64,000 nt of DNA, from NCBI RefSeq assembly GCF_000300855.1, contig NZ_ALJF01000011.1:186001-250000 (forward strand). The letters run 5' to 3'. Source of the stretch: Agrobacterium albertimagni AOL15. Its GTDB lineage: Bacteria > Pseudomonadota > Alphaproteobacteria > Rhizobiales > Rhizobiaceae. Positions 52,706-62,514 of this stretch are shown piece by piece. The notes below the pieces were generated by a model, which saw nothing but the letters and a program-made list of their open reading frames with translations, was not told the DNA's origin and searched no databases. The position numbers and the translations under genes are program-made. Numbering within the stretch: position 1 is the first letter of the stretch; each line of letters starts with the position of its first letter.

Positions 52706-54481
52706 ATGCCCATGACGACCATGAACCTTCTCCAGAATCCCACGCGACACCTGTTCTTCACCGGCAAAGGCGGTGTCGGCAAGACCTCGCTCAGCTGCGC
52801 GACGGCCATAACGCTGGCAGACCAAGGGCTGAAGATCCTGCTCGTCAGCACCGATCCCGCCTCCAATCTCGACGAAATGCTCGGCGTGAGCCTGGGCAAC
52901 GAACCGGCGCCGGTCCCCGGTGTCCCGGGCCTGTTTGCGATGAACATCGATCCCGAGAGCGCCGCCGAGGATTATCGCCAGCGTGTACTCGACCAGATGG
53001 AACCTGATGCGAGCGACCAGGATCGCGCCACCGTGCGCGAACAGCTCTCCGGCGCCTGCACCACCGAGATCGCCGCCTTCGACGAATTCGTCGGCCTGCT
53101 CGCCGATGACAACCCGCGCTTCGACCACATCATCTTCGACACAGCGCCGACCGGCCACACACTACGCCTCCTCAGCCTGCCCAAGGCCTGGACCGGCTTT
53201 TTGGAGGCAAACGAACGCGGCGCCTCCTGCCTTGGCCCCCATTCCGGGCTGAAAATGCAGGAAGACCGCTTCCGCACGGCGCTCGAATGCCTTGGAGATC
53301 CCGCCCGCACCACCATCGTGCTCGTGACGCGAGCCGACCGTGGCGCGATCCGCGAAGCTGCAAGGACCGCGGGCGAACTCTCCGAACTCGGTCTCTCCAA
53401 CCAGATGCTCGCGGTCAACGGCCGCTTCGTGCCGACGGACCCGAACGATCCTGTGGCCACGGCCTTTGCAGCCGAACAGACGAAGGCACTCGCCGAACTT
53501 CCGCCCGCGCTTCAATCGCTGCCTCGTGACGAAGTCGGTCTGAAACCCTTTGACATGGTGGGCCTGGATGCGCTTCGCGGCCTCCTGTCGGAAACTGTCA
53601 CCGGTCCCGGCTCTGAAGGCTCCAAGGACGACGTCACCGACCCGGATCTCCCGGGTCTCTCGACGCTCGTCGACGAAATCGCGGCAAGCGGCAAGGGCCT
53701 TGTCATGGTCATGGGCAAGGGCGGCGTCGGCAAGACGACCGTAGCGGCAGCGGTCGCGGTCGGACTTGCCGCGCGCGGCCACACCGTCCATCTGACGACC
53801 ACCGACCCGGCGGCGCATCTGTCCTTTGTCGTGGGTGCTGACGCCATGCCGGGCCTGACCGTCGACCGCATCGATCCTGAGGCGGAAACAACCCGCTACA
53901 TCGAGAAGATCATGTCGACCAAGGGCCGAGATCTCGACGAAGCCGGTCAGGCCCTGCTGCGCGAGGATCTCGCCTCTCCTTGCACCGAAGAGGTCGCAGT
54001 CTTCCACGCCTTTTCGCGCGTCGTGGGTGAGGCTCGGTCGAGCTTTGTCGTCATCGACACAGCGCCAACAGGCCACACGCTTCTGCTGCTCGATGCAACC
54101 GGCGCCTATCACCGCCAGATGACCCGCCATCTCGACGACACGGCCCCCGGCCGCATGGTGACCCCGCTGATGCGTCTGCAGGATCCTGCCTACACCCGCG
54201 TCCTGCTCGTCACCCTGCCGGAGACCACGCCGGTGAGCGAAGCCTCCGCACTGCAGGAGGATCTGCGCCGCGCAGGGATCGCGCCCTATGGCTGGGTGAT
54301 CAACAAGGCAATGGCGATCACGGGCACGCGCGACCCGTTGCTCGGCGCCCGCATCCGGGGCGAAATGGCGCAAATCGAGAGGGTGAAGCGCGATTGTGCA
54401 AAGCGCGTCTATGGCCTGGACTTCAGGCCTGTCGCCCCCGTCGGGCTGGAAGAACTGCGAAGGATCGCACTCGAGGAATGA
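52706..54481 (+). CDS. arsA: ArsA-type arsenite/metalloid ATPase, two-domain (orphan)
   Basis: The protein is 591 residues with two homologous halves. Deviant Walker A motifs are TGKGGVGKTSLSCA (near residue 20) and GKGGVGKTTVAAA (near 337). TDPASNL and TDPAAHL are the switch I-like loops, and DTAPTGHTLRLL and DTAPTGHTLLLL the signature loops. The three cysteines that form the metalloid activation site in plasmid ArsA have counterparts in GACTTEIAAF, GASCLGPHSG and LASPCTEEVAVF. It would drive As(III)/Sb(III) extrusion with an ArsB pump, but no arsB, arsD or arsR is nearby. The start may be the ATG at 52706 or the better-spaced one at 52712. Confidence 0.93.
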   Translation: MPMTTMNLLQNPTRHLFFTGKGGVGKTSLSCATAITLADQGLKILLVSTDPASNLDEMLGVSLGNEPAPVPGVPGLFAMNIDPESAAEDYRQRVLDQMEPDASDQDRATVREQLSGACTTEIAAFDEFVGLLADDNPRFDHIIFDTAPTGHTLRLLSLPKAWTGFLEANERGASCLGPHSGLKMQEDRFRTALECLGDPARTTIVLVTRADRGAIREAARTAGELSELGLSNQMLAVNGRFVPTDPNDPVATAFAAEQTKALAELPPALQSLPRDEVGLKPFDMVGLDALRGLLSETVTGPGSEGSKDDVTDPDLPGLSTLVDEIAASGKGLVMVMGKGGVGKTTVAAAVAVGLAARGHTVHLTTTDPAAHLSFVVGADAMPGLTVDRIDPEAETTRYIEKIMSTKGRDLDEAGQALLREDLASPCTEEVAVFHAFSRVVGEARSSFVVIDTAPTGHTLLLLDATGAYHRQMTRHLDDTAPGRMVTPLMRLQDPAYTRVLLVTLPETTPVSEASALQEDLRRAGIAPYGWVINKAMAITGTRDPLLGARIRGEMAQIERVKRDCAKRVYGLDFRPVAPVGLEELRRIALEE

Positions 54482-54496
54482 TGGCGTCGCGAGGTC

Positions 54497-55393
54497 TTAC
54501 ACGCGTCCCACTTCCTCGGCCCGGCGCGCACGACGCGACACCACCCATTCCCGCCAGACGGTGAAAAGCCCGGCACCAACGACGATGACGGCGCCGACCA
54601 CTGTGTTCCAGCGCAGCACTTCGCCGAAGACGGTGACAGCGATCATCGCGCCCAGCACCAGCTGCCAGTAGGAGATCGGCTGGACGATGACCGCATCGAG
54701 GTTTTCATAGGCCTTGATCAGCGCAAGATGACCGATGATCCCGGTGCAGCAGAGCCCGATCATCAACCCCCATCCGACGGGCGTGAACGGCGTCCAGAAG
54801 AAAGGACCGAGCAGGTTGGAGCCGATGAAGCCGACGATCGCCAGATAGAAGAAGCTGGTCGACGGCTGGTCGTCGCGGCTGACAAGGCGCGTGACGATGC
54901 CATAGACCGCGCCGAGCACCGCGCAGATCAGCGGCAGCCAGATATAGGAATTGAACCCGTCACCGCTGGGCGACAGCATGATCACCACGCCGACAAGGCC
55001 GAAGAGGATCGCCGTCCAGCGCCGCCAGCCGACCTTTTCCCCGAGGATCGGCATGGAGAGAAGTGCCACGAAAATCGGACCGGCCGCGAAGATCGCCTGG
55101 CTCTGCGCCAGCCCCACCTGGGTGAAGGCGACGATCGAGATCAGGATCTGTGAAAACAGGATGAGACCGCGCAGCAGTTGCAGGACAGGCCGCTTGGTAT
55201 TCACCGCCGCTCGCAGTCCACCGGACGAGCGCATGGCGAGAAACAGAGCGAATGCTGAGAAAGCCCAGAAGCGCACCATGGCCACCTGCAACGGCGAATG
55301 GGTCTCACCGAGATGCTTGGAAAGGCCGTCCTGAATGGCGAAGACGGAAAAGGCGAGAAAGGTGAAGAGATAGCCGAGCGGCGTCGATTTCAT
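54497..55393 (-). CDS. EamA/RhaT-family (DMT) transporter
   Basis: The protein is 298 residues with ten helices in two EamA repeats: YLFTFLAFSVFAIQDGLSKHL and later AVLGAVYGIVTRLVS, QPISYWQLVLGAMIAVTVFGE and a positively charged C terminus (REWVVSRRARRAEEVGRV). DMT permeases of this kind export amino acids or other metabolites. The start MKSTPLGYL at 55393 is typical; the frame extends 19 codons further without support. It is convergent with arsA (15 bases) and divergent from a LysR gene. Confidence 0.9.
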   Translation of the reverse strand: MKSTPLGYLFTFLAFSVFAIQDGLSKHLGETHSPLQVAMVRFWAFSAFALFLAMRSSGGLRAAVNTKRPVLQLLRGLILFSQILISIVAFTQVGLAQSQAIFAAGPIFVALLSMPILGEKVGWRRWTAILFGLVGVVIMLSPSGDGFNSYIWLPLICAVLGAVYGIVTRLVSRDDQPSTSFFYLAIVGFIGSNLLGPFFWTPFTPVGWGLMIGLCCTGIIGHLALIKAYENLDAVIVQPISYWQLVLGAMIAVTVFGEVLRWNTVVGAVIVVGAGLFTVWREWVVSRRARRAEEVGRV

Positions 55394-55578
55394 GGGACGA
55401 GAATGCTTTGCACGAGTAGGGATCCATGGGCGAACCAACGGCGCGGGCATGCTGATCCTACACCTTGACCACGTCTTGCCTAGTGCCGTTTTGCAAAGCT
55501 GCCATGTAACCTGACAACCTATCGCTTGGCAGAGGCCGATCAGCTTGCCTCGAAACGGGCGCCGTGCTTCATAAGGCC

Positions 55579-56487
55579 ATGGCCTTCACCCTCCGTCAGT
55601 TGCAGTATTTCGTCGCCGTTGCCGAACAGGGATCGGTGACCCGCGCCGCACAGAACCTCCTGATCTCCCAGTCTTCCGTCACCGAGGCGATCAAGGAACT
55701 GGAGGGGGATCTCGGAGTCGAACTCTTCGAGCGCCACCCGCGTGGCCTGACGATCACCTACAACGGCCACCAGTTTCTCCGCCATGCCACCAAGATCCTG
55801 GCCGACGTCTCGGATGCCCGCAATGTCTTTGCCGAAACCCGGCACAGCACCGGCGGCACGCTGAACATCGGCGTGACATCCCTCGTCGCCGGTTACGTGC
55901 TCTCGGACCTTCTCGCCCGCTATCGCCGCGCCTGCCCGGGCGTCGAGGTCTCGGCCATCGAGGACAACGGCTCCTATCTCGAACATCTCTTGATCGGCGG
56001 CGAACTGGATGTCGCCGTCATGGTGATCTCCAACCTGCGCGACCGTATGGCGCTGCAGGCCGAAATTCTGGAAACTTCGCCCTACCGCCTCTGGCTGCCC
56101 ATCGGCCACCCGCTGGTTTCGGCGGATATCATCTCGGTCCAGGACATTGCCCGCGAACCGCTGATCATGCTGACGGTGGACGAAATCGAAGAGAATACCG
56201 GCAAGCTCCTGTCGGCTCTCGGCGCCCGCCCCCATGTCGCCTTCCGCACCCGTTCGGTGGAGGCCGTCCGCAGCCTGGTCGCAACCGGCGCCGGTGTGGC
56301 GCTGCTGCCCGATCTCGTCTATCGCCCCTGGTCGCTGGAAGGCGACCGTATCGAAAGCCGGGACGTGTCAGGTGCTTTGCCTGTGGTGCAGGTCGGCATG
56401 GTCTGGCGCAAGGGCTCGAGCCTGCCGCAATCGGCAAGGGATTTTGTTGGGATCGCCGAGGCAAGCCGAAGTGGACGGGTAAGGTAA
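55579..56487 (+). CDS. LysR-family transcriptional regulator
   Basis: The protein is 302 residues. The HTH is LRQLQYFVAVAEQGSVTRAAQNLLISQSSVTEAIKELEGDLG. The effector domain contains LNIGVTSLVAGYVLSDLL and ATGAGVALLPDLVYRPWSLEG. It lies directly upstream of the ydcSTUV-patD operon on the same strand, separated by a palindromic repeat, so it is a candidate regulator of putrescine use. It is also divergent from the EamA gene, the classic LysR target position. The start is the ATG at 55579; a GTG at 55564 is an alternative. Confidence 0.92.
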   Translation: MAFTLRQLQYFVAVAEQGSVTRAAQNLLISQSSVTEAIKELEGDLGVELFERHPRGLTITYNGHQFLRHATKILADVSDARNVFAETRHSTGGTLNIGVTSLVAGYVLSDLLARYRRACPGVEVSAIEDNGSYLEHLLIGGELDVAVMVISNLRDRMALQAEILETSPYRLWLPIGHPLVSADIISVQDIAREPLIMLTVDEIEENTGKLLSALGARPHVAFRTRSVEAVRSLVATGAGVALLPDLVYRPWSLEGDRIESRDVSGALPVVQVGMVWRKGSSLPQSARDFVGIAEASRSGRVR

Positions 56488-56502
56488 TCACGCGCACCTA
56501 TT

Positions 56503-56641
56503 GCCCCTCATCCCCCTGCCGGGACCTTCTCCCCGCAGGCGGGGAGAAGGCGGAGACGGCGGCCCCATCGACCTTCTCCCCGTTCACGGGGAGAAGGTGG
56601 CGGCAGCTCAGGCGCAACTCGTTGCGCCGGGGATGAGGGGC
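56503..56641. repeat. Mosaic GC-rich intergenic palindromic repeat (copy 4)
   Basis: The end arms GCCCCTCATCCCC (56503-56515) and GGGGATGAGGGGC (56629-56641) are perfect complements. Inside are CTTCTCCCCGC...GCGGGGAGAAG and CTTCTCCCC-GTTCAC-GGGGAGAAG. It matches copy 1 (23993-24195) in its GCCCCTCATC end and CTCCCCGC hairpins. Confidence 0.8.
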
Positions 56642-56797
56642 ATTCAGCAAAGACTGTCGCAGACGCCCCCCCCATCGGAAAAACCGATACCGGCATTCTG
56701 ACGAATGAATTTGCGAATGCGGTTAATCCGCGGCAACCTTTCACCCGGGAACAATAATGGGCACGCAAAGCGGCCCTCACAACCGGGAGACCTCGCG

Positions 56798-57955
56798 ATG
56801 AAATCTCTTCTGAAGTCTTGTACTGTCCTCGCCTCTGTATTGAGCATGACCACCGCAGCCGTCGCCCAGGAGCCTTTGCAGGCTCTCGGAGCCGGCGAAG
56901 GCGCTCTCTCCATCGTCGCCTGGGCCGGCTATATCGAGCGCGGCGAAACCGACAAGAATTTCGACTGGGTCACCGAATTCGAGAAGAAGACCGGTTGCAT
57001 GGTCTCGGTGAAAACAGCCGCCACCTCGGATGAAATGGTCGCCCTGATGAACGAAGGCGGCTTCGACCTCGTCACCGCCTCGGGCGATGCGTCGCTCCGC
57101 CTCGTCGCCGGCAAGCGCGTCCAGCCGATCAACACGGCCCTCATCCCCTCCTGGAGCACCATCGACGAGCGCCTGCAAAATGCCCCCTGGCACACCAAGG
57201 ACGGCGTCCACTATGGCACGCCTTACGTCTGGGGCCCGAACGTCCTGATGTACAACACCCAGGCCTTTGGCGACAAAGCCCCGGACAGCTGGAGTGTTGT
57301 CTTCGAAGAGACGACGCTTGCCGACGGCAAGTCGAATAAGGGACGCGTCCAGGCCTATGACGGCCCGATCCATGTGGCAGATGCTGCCAACTACCTGATG
57401 TTCCACAAGCCGGAACTCGGCATCAAGGACCCTTACGAGCTGAACGAAGACCAGTACAAGGCAGCCCTCGACTTGCTGCGCGGCCAGCGCCAGCTCGTCA
57501 GCCGCTACTGGCATGACGCCTTCATCCAGATCGACGACTTCAAGAACGAAGGCGTGGTTGCCTCCGGCTCCTGGCCCTTCCAGGTCAACCTCCTGAAAGC
57601 CGACCAGCCGATCGCCTCCGTCTTCCCGAAGGAAGGCGTCACCGGCTGGGCCGACACGACCATGCTGCATGTCGACAGCGAACACCCGAACTGCGCCTAT
57701 ATGTGGATGGAGCATTCGCTGTCGCCCAAGGTTCAGGGTGATGTTTCCGCCTGGTTCGGCACGGTTCCCTCCGTCCCCGCCGCCTGCAAGGGCAATGCGC
57801 TCCTGACCGACGAAGGCTGCAAGAACAACGGCTACGAGAACTTCGAGCAGATCAAGTTCTGGAAGACCCCGGTCTCCAAATGCGAAAGCCAGGGCGAATG
57901 CGTCCCTTACCACCGCTGGGTTTCCGACTACATCGGCGTGATCGGCGGACGTTAA
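56798..57955 (+). CDS. ydcS: Polyamine ABC transporter substrate-binding protein (YdcS-like)
   Basis: The protein is 385 residues. A signal peptide ends at AAVAQ. The mature protein is a family 1 extracellular binding protein very close to E. coli YdcS: WAGYIERGETDKNFDWVTEF, EKKTGCMVSVKTAATSDEM, DLVTASGDASLRLVAGKRVQ, PINTALIPSW, GPNVLMYNT, EGVVASGSWPFQ and the ending YIGVIGGR. GGGAGA lies 7 bases upstream of the ATG. YdcS-type proteins bind putrescine or related polyamines. The gene is followed by a repeat and then the ATPase, permease and dehydrogenase genes in the E. coli ydcSTUV-patD order. Confidence 0.94.
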   Translation: MKSLLKSCTVLASVLSMTTAAVAQEPLQALGAGEGALSIVAWAGYIERGETDKNFDWVTEFEKKTGCMVSVKTAATSDEMVALMNEGGFDLVTASGDASLRLVAGKRVQPINTALIPSWSTIDERLQNAPWHTKDGVHYGTPYVWGPNVLMYNTQAFGDKAPDSWSVVFEETTLADGKSNKGRVQAYDGPIHVADAANYLMFHKPELGIKDPYELNEDQYKAALDLLRGQRQLVSRYWHDAFIQIDDFKNEGVVASGSWPFQVNLLKADQPIASVFPKEGVTGWADTTMLHVDSEHPNCAYMWMEHSLSPKVQGDVSAWFGTVPSVPAACKGNALLTDEGCKNNGYENFEQIKFWKTPVSKCESQGECVPYHRWVSDYIGVIGGR

Positions 57956-57960
57956 CATCC

Positions 57961-58087
57961 CACCTCCCCCTTGAGGGGGGAGGTCGCGCGGAACGCGCGG
58001 GTGGGGGTGATCTACGGTTCAACTGAACGCTGATGGTCACCCCCACCCCGGACCTTCGGTCCGACCCTCCCCCTCAAGGGGAGGGTG
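57961..58087. repeat. Mosaic GC-rich intergenic palindromic repeat (copy 5) inside the ydc operon
   Basis: The hairpin ACCTCCCCC-TTGA-GGGGGGAGGT (57962-57984) begins the element. CGCGCGGAACGCGCG and GGACCTTCGGTCC lie inside, and ACCCTCCCC-CTCA-AGGGGAGGGT (58064-58086) ends it. It shares units with copy 2 and separates ydcS from ydcT. Confidence 0.8.
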
Positions 58088-58138
58088 TAGACCCCCGCTG
58101 GCCATCTGCCGGCACCCTACTGAAATTCTGGAGCCACC

Positions 58139-59128
58139 ATGACCGCAGCCGTCTCCTTCTCGAAGGTCTCGCGCCATTTCGGCAGCGTGAAAGCCGTCGA
58201 TGCCGTCGACCTGACGGTCGAGCCAGGCGAGTTCTTCGCCATGCTCGGCCCATCCGGCTCCGGCAAGACGACTTGCCTGCGCCTGATTGCCGGCTTCGAA
58301 CAGCCGACCGCAGGCCATATCGAGATCTTCGGCGAAACCGCAGAGGGCGTGCCGCCCTATCGCCGCAACGTCAACACGGTCTTCCAGGACTACGCCCTCT
58401 TCCCGCACTTGAACATTCTCGACAATGTCGCCTATGGCCTGATGGTCAAAGGCGTCGGAAAAGCGGAGCGCCACCGCGAGGCCGAACAGGCGCTCGAAAT
58501 GGTAAAACTTCCCGGCTACGGCGCCCGCAAGCCCGGCCAGCTCTCCGGTGGCCAGCGCCAGCGCGTGGCACTTGCCCGCGCACTTGTGAACAAGCCGAAG
58601 GTTCTGCTGCTCGACGAGCCGCTCGGCGCACTGGATCTGAAGCTACGCGAACAGATGCAAGAAGAACTGAAAAGCCTGCAACGCTCGCTCGGCATCACCT
58701 TCGTCTTCGTCACCCACGACCAGGGCGAGGCGCTCTCGATGGCCGACCGGGTCGCCGTCTTCAACGACGGCAAGATCGTTCAGGCCGGTACGCCGCACGA
58801 GATCTACAACCGCCCACGTACCCGCTTCGTTGCCGATTTCGTCGGCTCGTCGAATGTGATTGCACCGGAAGCGATGAAAGCGCTCGGCGGCGAAGCCCGC
58901 TGGACCAGTCTGCGCCCGGAAGCGATCCGTATCGTCTCGGAAGGCGGCATCGAGGCGACCGTGCGCTCGACCAGCTTCCTCGGCGCTTCGACGAAACTCT
59001 TCGTCGAGACGGCAGTGACCGCTCTCACGCTCTCGCTACCCGCTGGTCAGCCGGCACCGCAGGCCGGCGAAAGCATCCGCATTTCCTGGTCTCCATCAGA
59101 CCCGCATTACATGGAGGCAGGCGCATGA
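58139..59128 (+). CDS. ydcT: Polyamine ABC transporter ATP-binding protein (YdcT/PotA-like)
   Basis: The protein is 329 residues. The ATPase core has Walker A MLGPSGSGKTTCLRLI, the Q-loop NTVFQDYALFPHL, signature LSGGQRQRVALARAL and Walker B VLLLDEPLGALD, with the switch histidine in FVTHDQGEA. The C-terminal TOBE regulatory domain is present (SLRPEAIRIVSEGG). It energises the YdcUV permease pair. The stop overlaps the ydcU start (ATGA). Its own start lies 11 bases after a GGAGCC-type sequence and beyond the repeat. Confidence 0.95.
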   Translation: MTAAVSFSKVSRHFGSVKAVDAVDLTVEPGEFFAMLGPSGSGKTTCLRLIAGFEQPTAGHIEIFGETAEGVPPYRRNVNTVFQDYALFPHLNILDNVAYGLMVKGVGKAERHREAEQALEMVKLPGYGARKPGQLSGGQRQRVALARALVNKPKVLLLDEPLGALDLKLREQMQEELKSLQRSLGITFVFVTHDQGEALSMADRVAVFNDGKIVQAGTPHEIYNRPRTRFVADFVGSSNVIAPEAMKALGGEARWTSLRPEAIRIVSEGGIEATVRSTSFLGASTKLFVETAVTALTLSLPAGQPAPQAGESIRISWSPSDPHYMEAGA

Positions 59129-60075
59129 CGACGATCTCCGCGCCCGCCATTACCCCTGGCCGTCAGGGCCTGATGGGGCGGCTCTCGGATCTGTTCTGGC
59201 GGCGGCCCAACCTGCTGCTGGTTCTGATGCTGGTGCCGCCCCTGCTCTGGCTTGGTATCATCTATGTCGGCTCGCTGATCGCTTTGCTCATGCAGAGCTT
59301 CTTCTCGATCGACGAGTTCTCCGGCCTGATCAATTACGAATTCACGCTCGCGACCTATGGAGAACTCTTCCGACCGGCCAATTTCGACATCATCCTGCGC
59401 ACGCTGCTGATGTCGGCTGCCGTCACGTTCGCCTCTGCCGTCATCGCCTTCCCGATCGCCTATTACGCCGCGCGTTATGCCCGGGGGCGCTGGAAAGCCG
59501 TCTTCTATCTCGGCATCATGCTGCCGCTCTGGTCGAGCTATCTCGTCAAGGTCTATGCCTGGAAGCTGATCCTCGCCAAGGAAGGCATCCTCACCTGGAT
59601 CTTCGCCAAGCTGCATCTGACCTGGCTTCTGGAAGGCTTGCTCGCCATCCCGGTCATCGGCGGCAACTCCCTGTCGATCAGCTATCTCGGCACCTTCATC
59701 GTCTTCGTCTATGTCTGGCTGCCCTTCATGATCCTGCCCACCCAGGCAGCGCTCGAGCGTGTGCCCGGCAACCTGATCGAAGCCTCCGGCGATCTCGGTG
59801 CCGATAGCCGGCAGACCTTCCGCCACGTGCTCTTTCCGCTCGCCCTGCCCGGCATCGTCGCTGGCTCGATCTTCACCTTCTCGCTCACCATGGGCGACTA
59901 CATCATCCCGCAGATCGTCGGCACCTCGCGCCTCTTCATCGGCCAGGCCGTCTATGCCCAGCAGGGCACCGCCGGCAACATTCCGCTCGCTGCCGCCTTC
60001 TCGGTCGTGCCGATCGTCATCATGGGCATCTACCTCACCATCGCCAAACGTATGGGGGCCTTCGATGCGCTCTGA
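59125..60075 (+). CDS. ydcU: Polyamine ABC transporter permease (YdcU/PotB-like)
   Basis: The protein is 316 residues with six helices. The EAA loop is [25 protein letters not shown] and other family stretches are [18 protein letters not shown] and [10 protein letters not shown]. The start overlaps the ydcT stop, and the stop overlaps the ydcV start by 11 bases. A longer open frame reaching back to 58033 is out of phase with ydcT and is not real coding. Confidence 0.94.
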   Translation: MTTISAPAITPGRQGLMGRLSDLFWRRPNLLLVLMLVPPLLWLGIIYVGSLIALLMQSFFSIDEFSGLINYEFTLATYGELFRPANFDIILRTLLMSAAVTFASAVIAFPIAYYAARYARGRWKAVFYLGIMLPLWSSYLVKVYAWKLILAKEGILTWIFAKLHLTWLLEGLLAIPVIGGNSLSISYLGTFIVFVYVWLPFMILPTQAALERVPGNLIEASGDLGADSRQTFRHVLFPLALPGIVAGSIFTFSLTMGDYIIPQIVGTSRLFIGQAVYAQQGTAGNIPLAAAFSVVPIVIMGIYLTIAKRMGAFDAL

Positions 60076-60880
60076 TCGCTCCCAGTCCGCAGGTCTGTCA
60101 CTCAAGATCGCCGCCGCTGCAGGTCTCGCCTTCCTGCACCTGCCGATCCTGTTGATCTTCGTCTATGCCTTCACCACGGAGGAAAAGAGCTTTCAGTGGC
60201 CGCCGCCGGGCTTCACCACCAAATGGTTCGCCGTTGCCTGGAACCGCCCAGACATCTGGCAAGCCCTGACGCTCTCGGTGAAGGTGGCGAGCATAGCAAC
60301 CGTGATTGCGCTCGTTCTCGGCACACTCGCAGCCGCCGCCGTCGCCCGCACGAAATTCTTCGGCCGGGAAGTCATTTCGCTGCTGGTCATCCTGCCGATC
60401 GCGCTGCCCGGCATCATCACCGGCATTGCGCTGCGCTCGGCCTTCTCGCTGGCGGAGATTCCCTTCTCCTTCTGGACGATCATCCTCGGCCACGCGACCT
60501 TCTGCGTCGTCGTCGTCTACAACAACGCCGTCGCCCGCTTTCGTCGCACCTCGGGTTCGCTGATCGAGGCCTCGATGGATCTCGGTGCCGATGGCTTCCA
60601 GACCTTCCGCCATGTGATCCTGCCGAACATCGCAACCGCCCTGCTGGCCGGCGGCATGCTTGCCTTCGCGCTCTCCTTCGACGAGGTCATCGTCACCACA
60701 TTTACCGCCGGCCAGCAGTCGACTCTGCCGATCTGGATGCTGGAAGAACTGATCCGCCCGCGCCAGCGCCCGGTCACCAATGTGGTCGCAATGGTTGTGG
60801 TGATCGTCACTTTCCTGCCGATCCTGGCAGCCTACTATCTGACCCGCGACACCGACCAGATCGCCGGCAGCGGCAAATGA
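60065..60880 (+). CDS. ydcV: Polyamine ABC transporter permease (YdcV/PotC-like)
   Basis: The protein is 271 residues with six helices. The PotC-type stretches are [45 protein letters not shown], the EAA loop [22 protein letters not shown] and [16 protein letters not shown]. It is translated from an ATG inside the end of ydcU and completes the importer. The dehydrogenase gene follows after 66 bases. Confidence 0.94.
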   Translation: MRSDRSQSAGLSLKIAAAAGLAFLHLPILLIFVYAFTTEEKSFQWPPPGFTTKWFAVAWNRPDIWQALTLSVKVASIATVIALVLGTLAAAAVARTKFFGREVISLLVILPIALPGIITGIALRSAFSLAEIPFSFWTIILGHATFCVVVVYNNAVARFRRTSGSLIEASMDLGADGFQTFRHVILPNIATALLAGGMLAFALSFDEVIVTTFTAGQQSTLPIWMLEELIRPRQRPVTNVVAMVVVIVTFLPILAAYYLTRDTDQIAGSGK

Positions 60881-60946
60881 ACCACCGGCGACGCCTCTTC
60901 TTCAAGGGCAATGCCGCAATTGAAGTCTGACAAAAGGGAGAACGAC

Positions 60947-62371
60947 ATGGACACCCAGATGCTGATCGGCGCCAAGTTCGAAGCCGGCACGGAAACGGAC
61001 GAGAAGATCCTGAACCCCAAGACAGGGGACGTGATCGTCGATCTCCCCGAGGCTTCCCTCGCGCAGGTCGATGAGGCCGTCGATGCCGCAGAAGGCGCCT
61101 TCGTTTCCTGGTCGCAGACCACGCCCGGCCAGCGCGCCGGCTACCTGCTCGCCATTGCCGATGCGATCGAAAAGGACGCAGCCGCTTTTGCAGCGCTCGA
61201 AAGTCTCAACTGCGGCAAGCCGATCAACGCCGTGCTGAACGATGAAATCCCAGCGATCGTCGATTGCTACCGCTTCTTCGCCGGTGCGATCCGCACCATG
61301 CAGGCGCCGGTTTCGGGCGAATACCTGCCGGGCTTCACGTCGATGATCCGCCGTGATGCCGTCGGCGTCATCGGCTCGATCGCACCCTGGAACTACCCGC
61401 TTATGATGATGGCGTGGAAGCTCGCACCAGCCCTTGCCGGCGGCAACACCATCGTCTTCAAGCCCTCCGAGCAGACGCCGCTCACGGCGCTCAAGCTCGC
61501 CAAGGTCATGGCCGACATCCTGCCGGAAGGCGTGATCAATGTCATTCTCGGCCGCGGCGAAAGCGTCGGCAACGCCCTGATCAACAACCCGAAAATCCAG
61601 ATGCTCTCGATCACAGGCGACATTGCAACCGGCAAGAAGGTGATGACGGCAGCCGCCAAGACCGTGAAGCGCACGCATCTCGAACTCGGCGGCAAGGCCC
61701 CGGTCATCATCCACGATGACGCCGATATCGACGCCGCCGTCTCAGCCATCCGCACCTTCGGCTATTACAATGCCGGCCAGGACTGCACCGCCGCGTGCCG
61801 CATTTATGCGAGCGACAAGATCTACGACCGTTTCGTCGCAGATCTCGCGTCAGCCGTCTCGACGATCAAGTTCAACCAGGCCGACGATGCGGAAAACGAG
61901 ATCGGCCCGCTGATCTCGAAGCGCCAGCGCGACCGCGTCGAAAGCTTCGTGACACGCGCCGCCGAACACAAGCACATGGAAGTCGTCACCGGCGGCAAAC
62001 TCGGCTCCGACAAGGGCTTCTTCTACACCCCGACCGTTATCGCGGGTGCTACGCAGGACGACGAGATCGTCCGCCGCGAAGTCTTCGGGCCCGTGGTTTC
62101 CGTCACCCGCTTCACCGAAGCCGAACAAGCGGTCGCCTGGGCAAACGACAGCGACTACGGCCTCGCCTCCTCCGTCTGGACCAAGGACATCTCCCGCGCC
62201 ATGCAGACCGCCGCCAAGCTGCGTTATGGCTGCACCTGGATCAACACCCACTTCATGCTCTGCAATGAAATGCCCCATGGAGGCATGAAGCAGTCGGGCT
62301 ATGGCAAGGACATGTCGATGTATGCGCTGGAGGACTACACGACCGTCCGCCATGTGATGATCGCGCATTGA
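60947..62371 (+). CDS. patD: Gamma-aminobutyraldehyde dehydrogenase (PatD/YdcW)
   Basis: The protein is 474 residues, the exact length class of YdcW. It oxidises 4-aminobutanal to GABA with NAD+, the step after putrescine transamination or oxidation. Landmarks are [31 protein letters not shown], the general-base glutamate in [10 protein letters not shown], the catalytic cysteine in [11 protein letters not shown] and the [13 protein letters not shown] stretch. GGGAG lies 6 bases before the ATG at 60947. Its place behind ydcSTUV matches E. coli and shows a putrescine import-and-oxidation unit; the aminotransferase (PatA) is not in the window. Confidence 0.94.
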   Translation: MDTQMLIGAKFEAGTETDEKILNPKTGDVIVDLPEASLAQVDEAVDAAEGAFVSWSQTTPGQRAGYLLAIADAIEKDAAAFAALESLNCGKPINAVLNDEIPAIVDCYRFFAGAIRTMQAPVSGEYLPGFTSMIRRDAVGVIGSIAPWNYPLMMMAWKLAPALAGGNTIVFKPSEQTPLTALKLAKVMADILPEGVINVILGRGESVGNALINNPKIQMLSITGDIATGKKVMTAAAKTVKRTHLELGGKAPVIIHDDADIDAAVSAIRTFGYYNAGQDCTAACRIYASDKIYDRFVADLASAVSTIKFNQADDAENEIGPLISKRQRDRVESFVTRAAEHKHMEVVTGGKLGSDKGFFYTPTVIAGATQDDEIVRREVFGPVVSVTRFTEAEQAVAWANDSDYGLASSVWTKDISRAMQTAAKLRYGCTWINTHFMLCNEMPHGGMKQSGYGKDMSMYALEDYTTVRHVMIAH

Positions 62372-62514
62372 GCTGAGGGCTATCGCAAGGGGAATGCCGG
62401 GCGGGTCGCGGGCCTCGCCTGGCATATACCTGACCGCCTGTTTACCCTGACAGACCAAACCGGTGGCAGCCCGGCGCTCTCCTTCGTATCATGGAGCGGA
62501 ATCAGGAGAGCCAC

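Noticed and set aside
58033..59124. Long N-terminal extension of the ydcU frame
   Set aside because: It lies out of phase within ydcT; ydcU starts at 59125 with an ATGA overlap.
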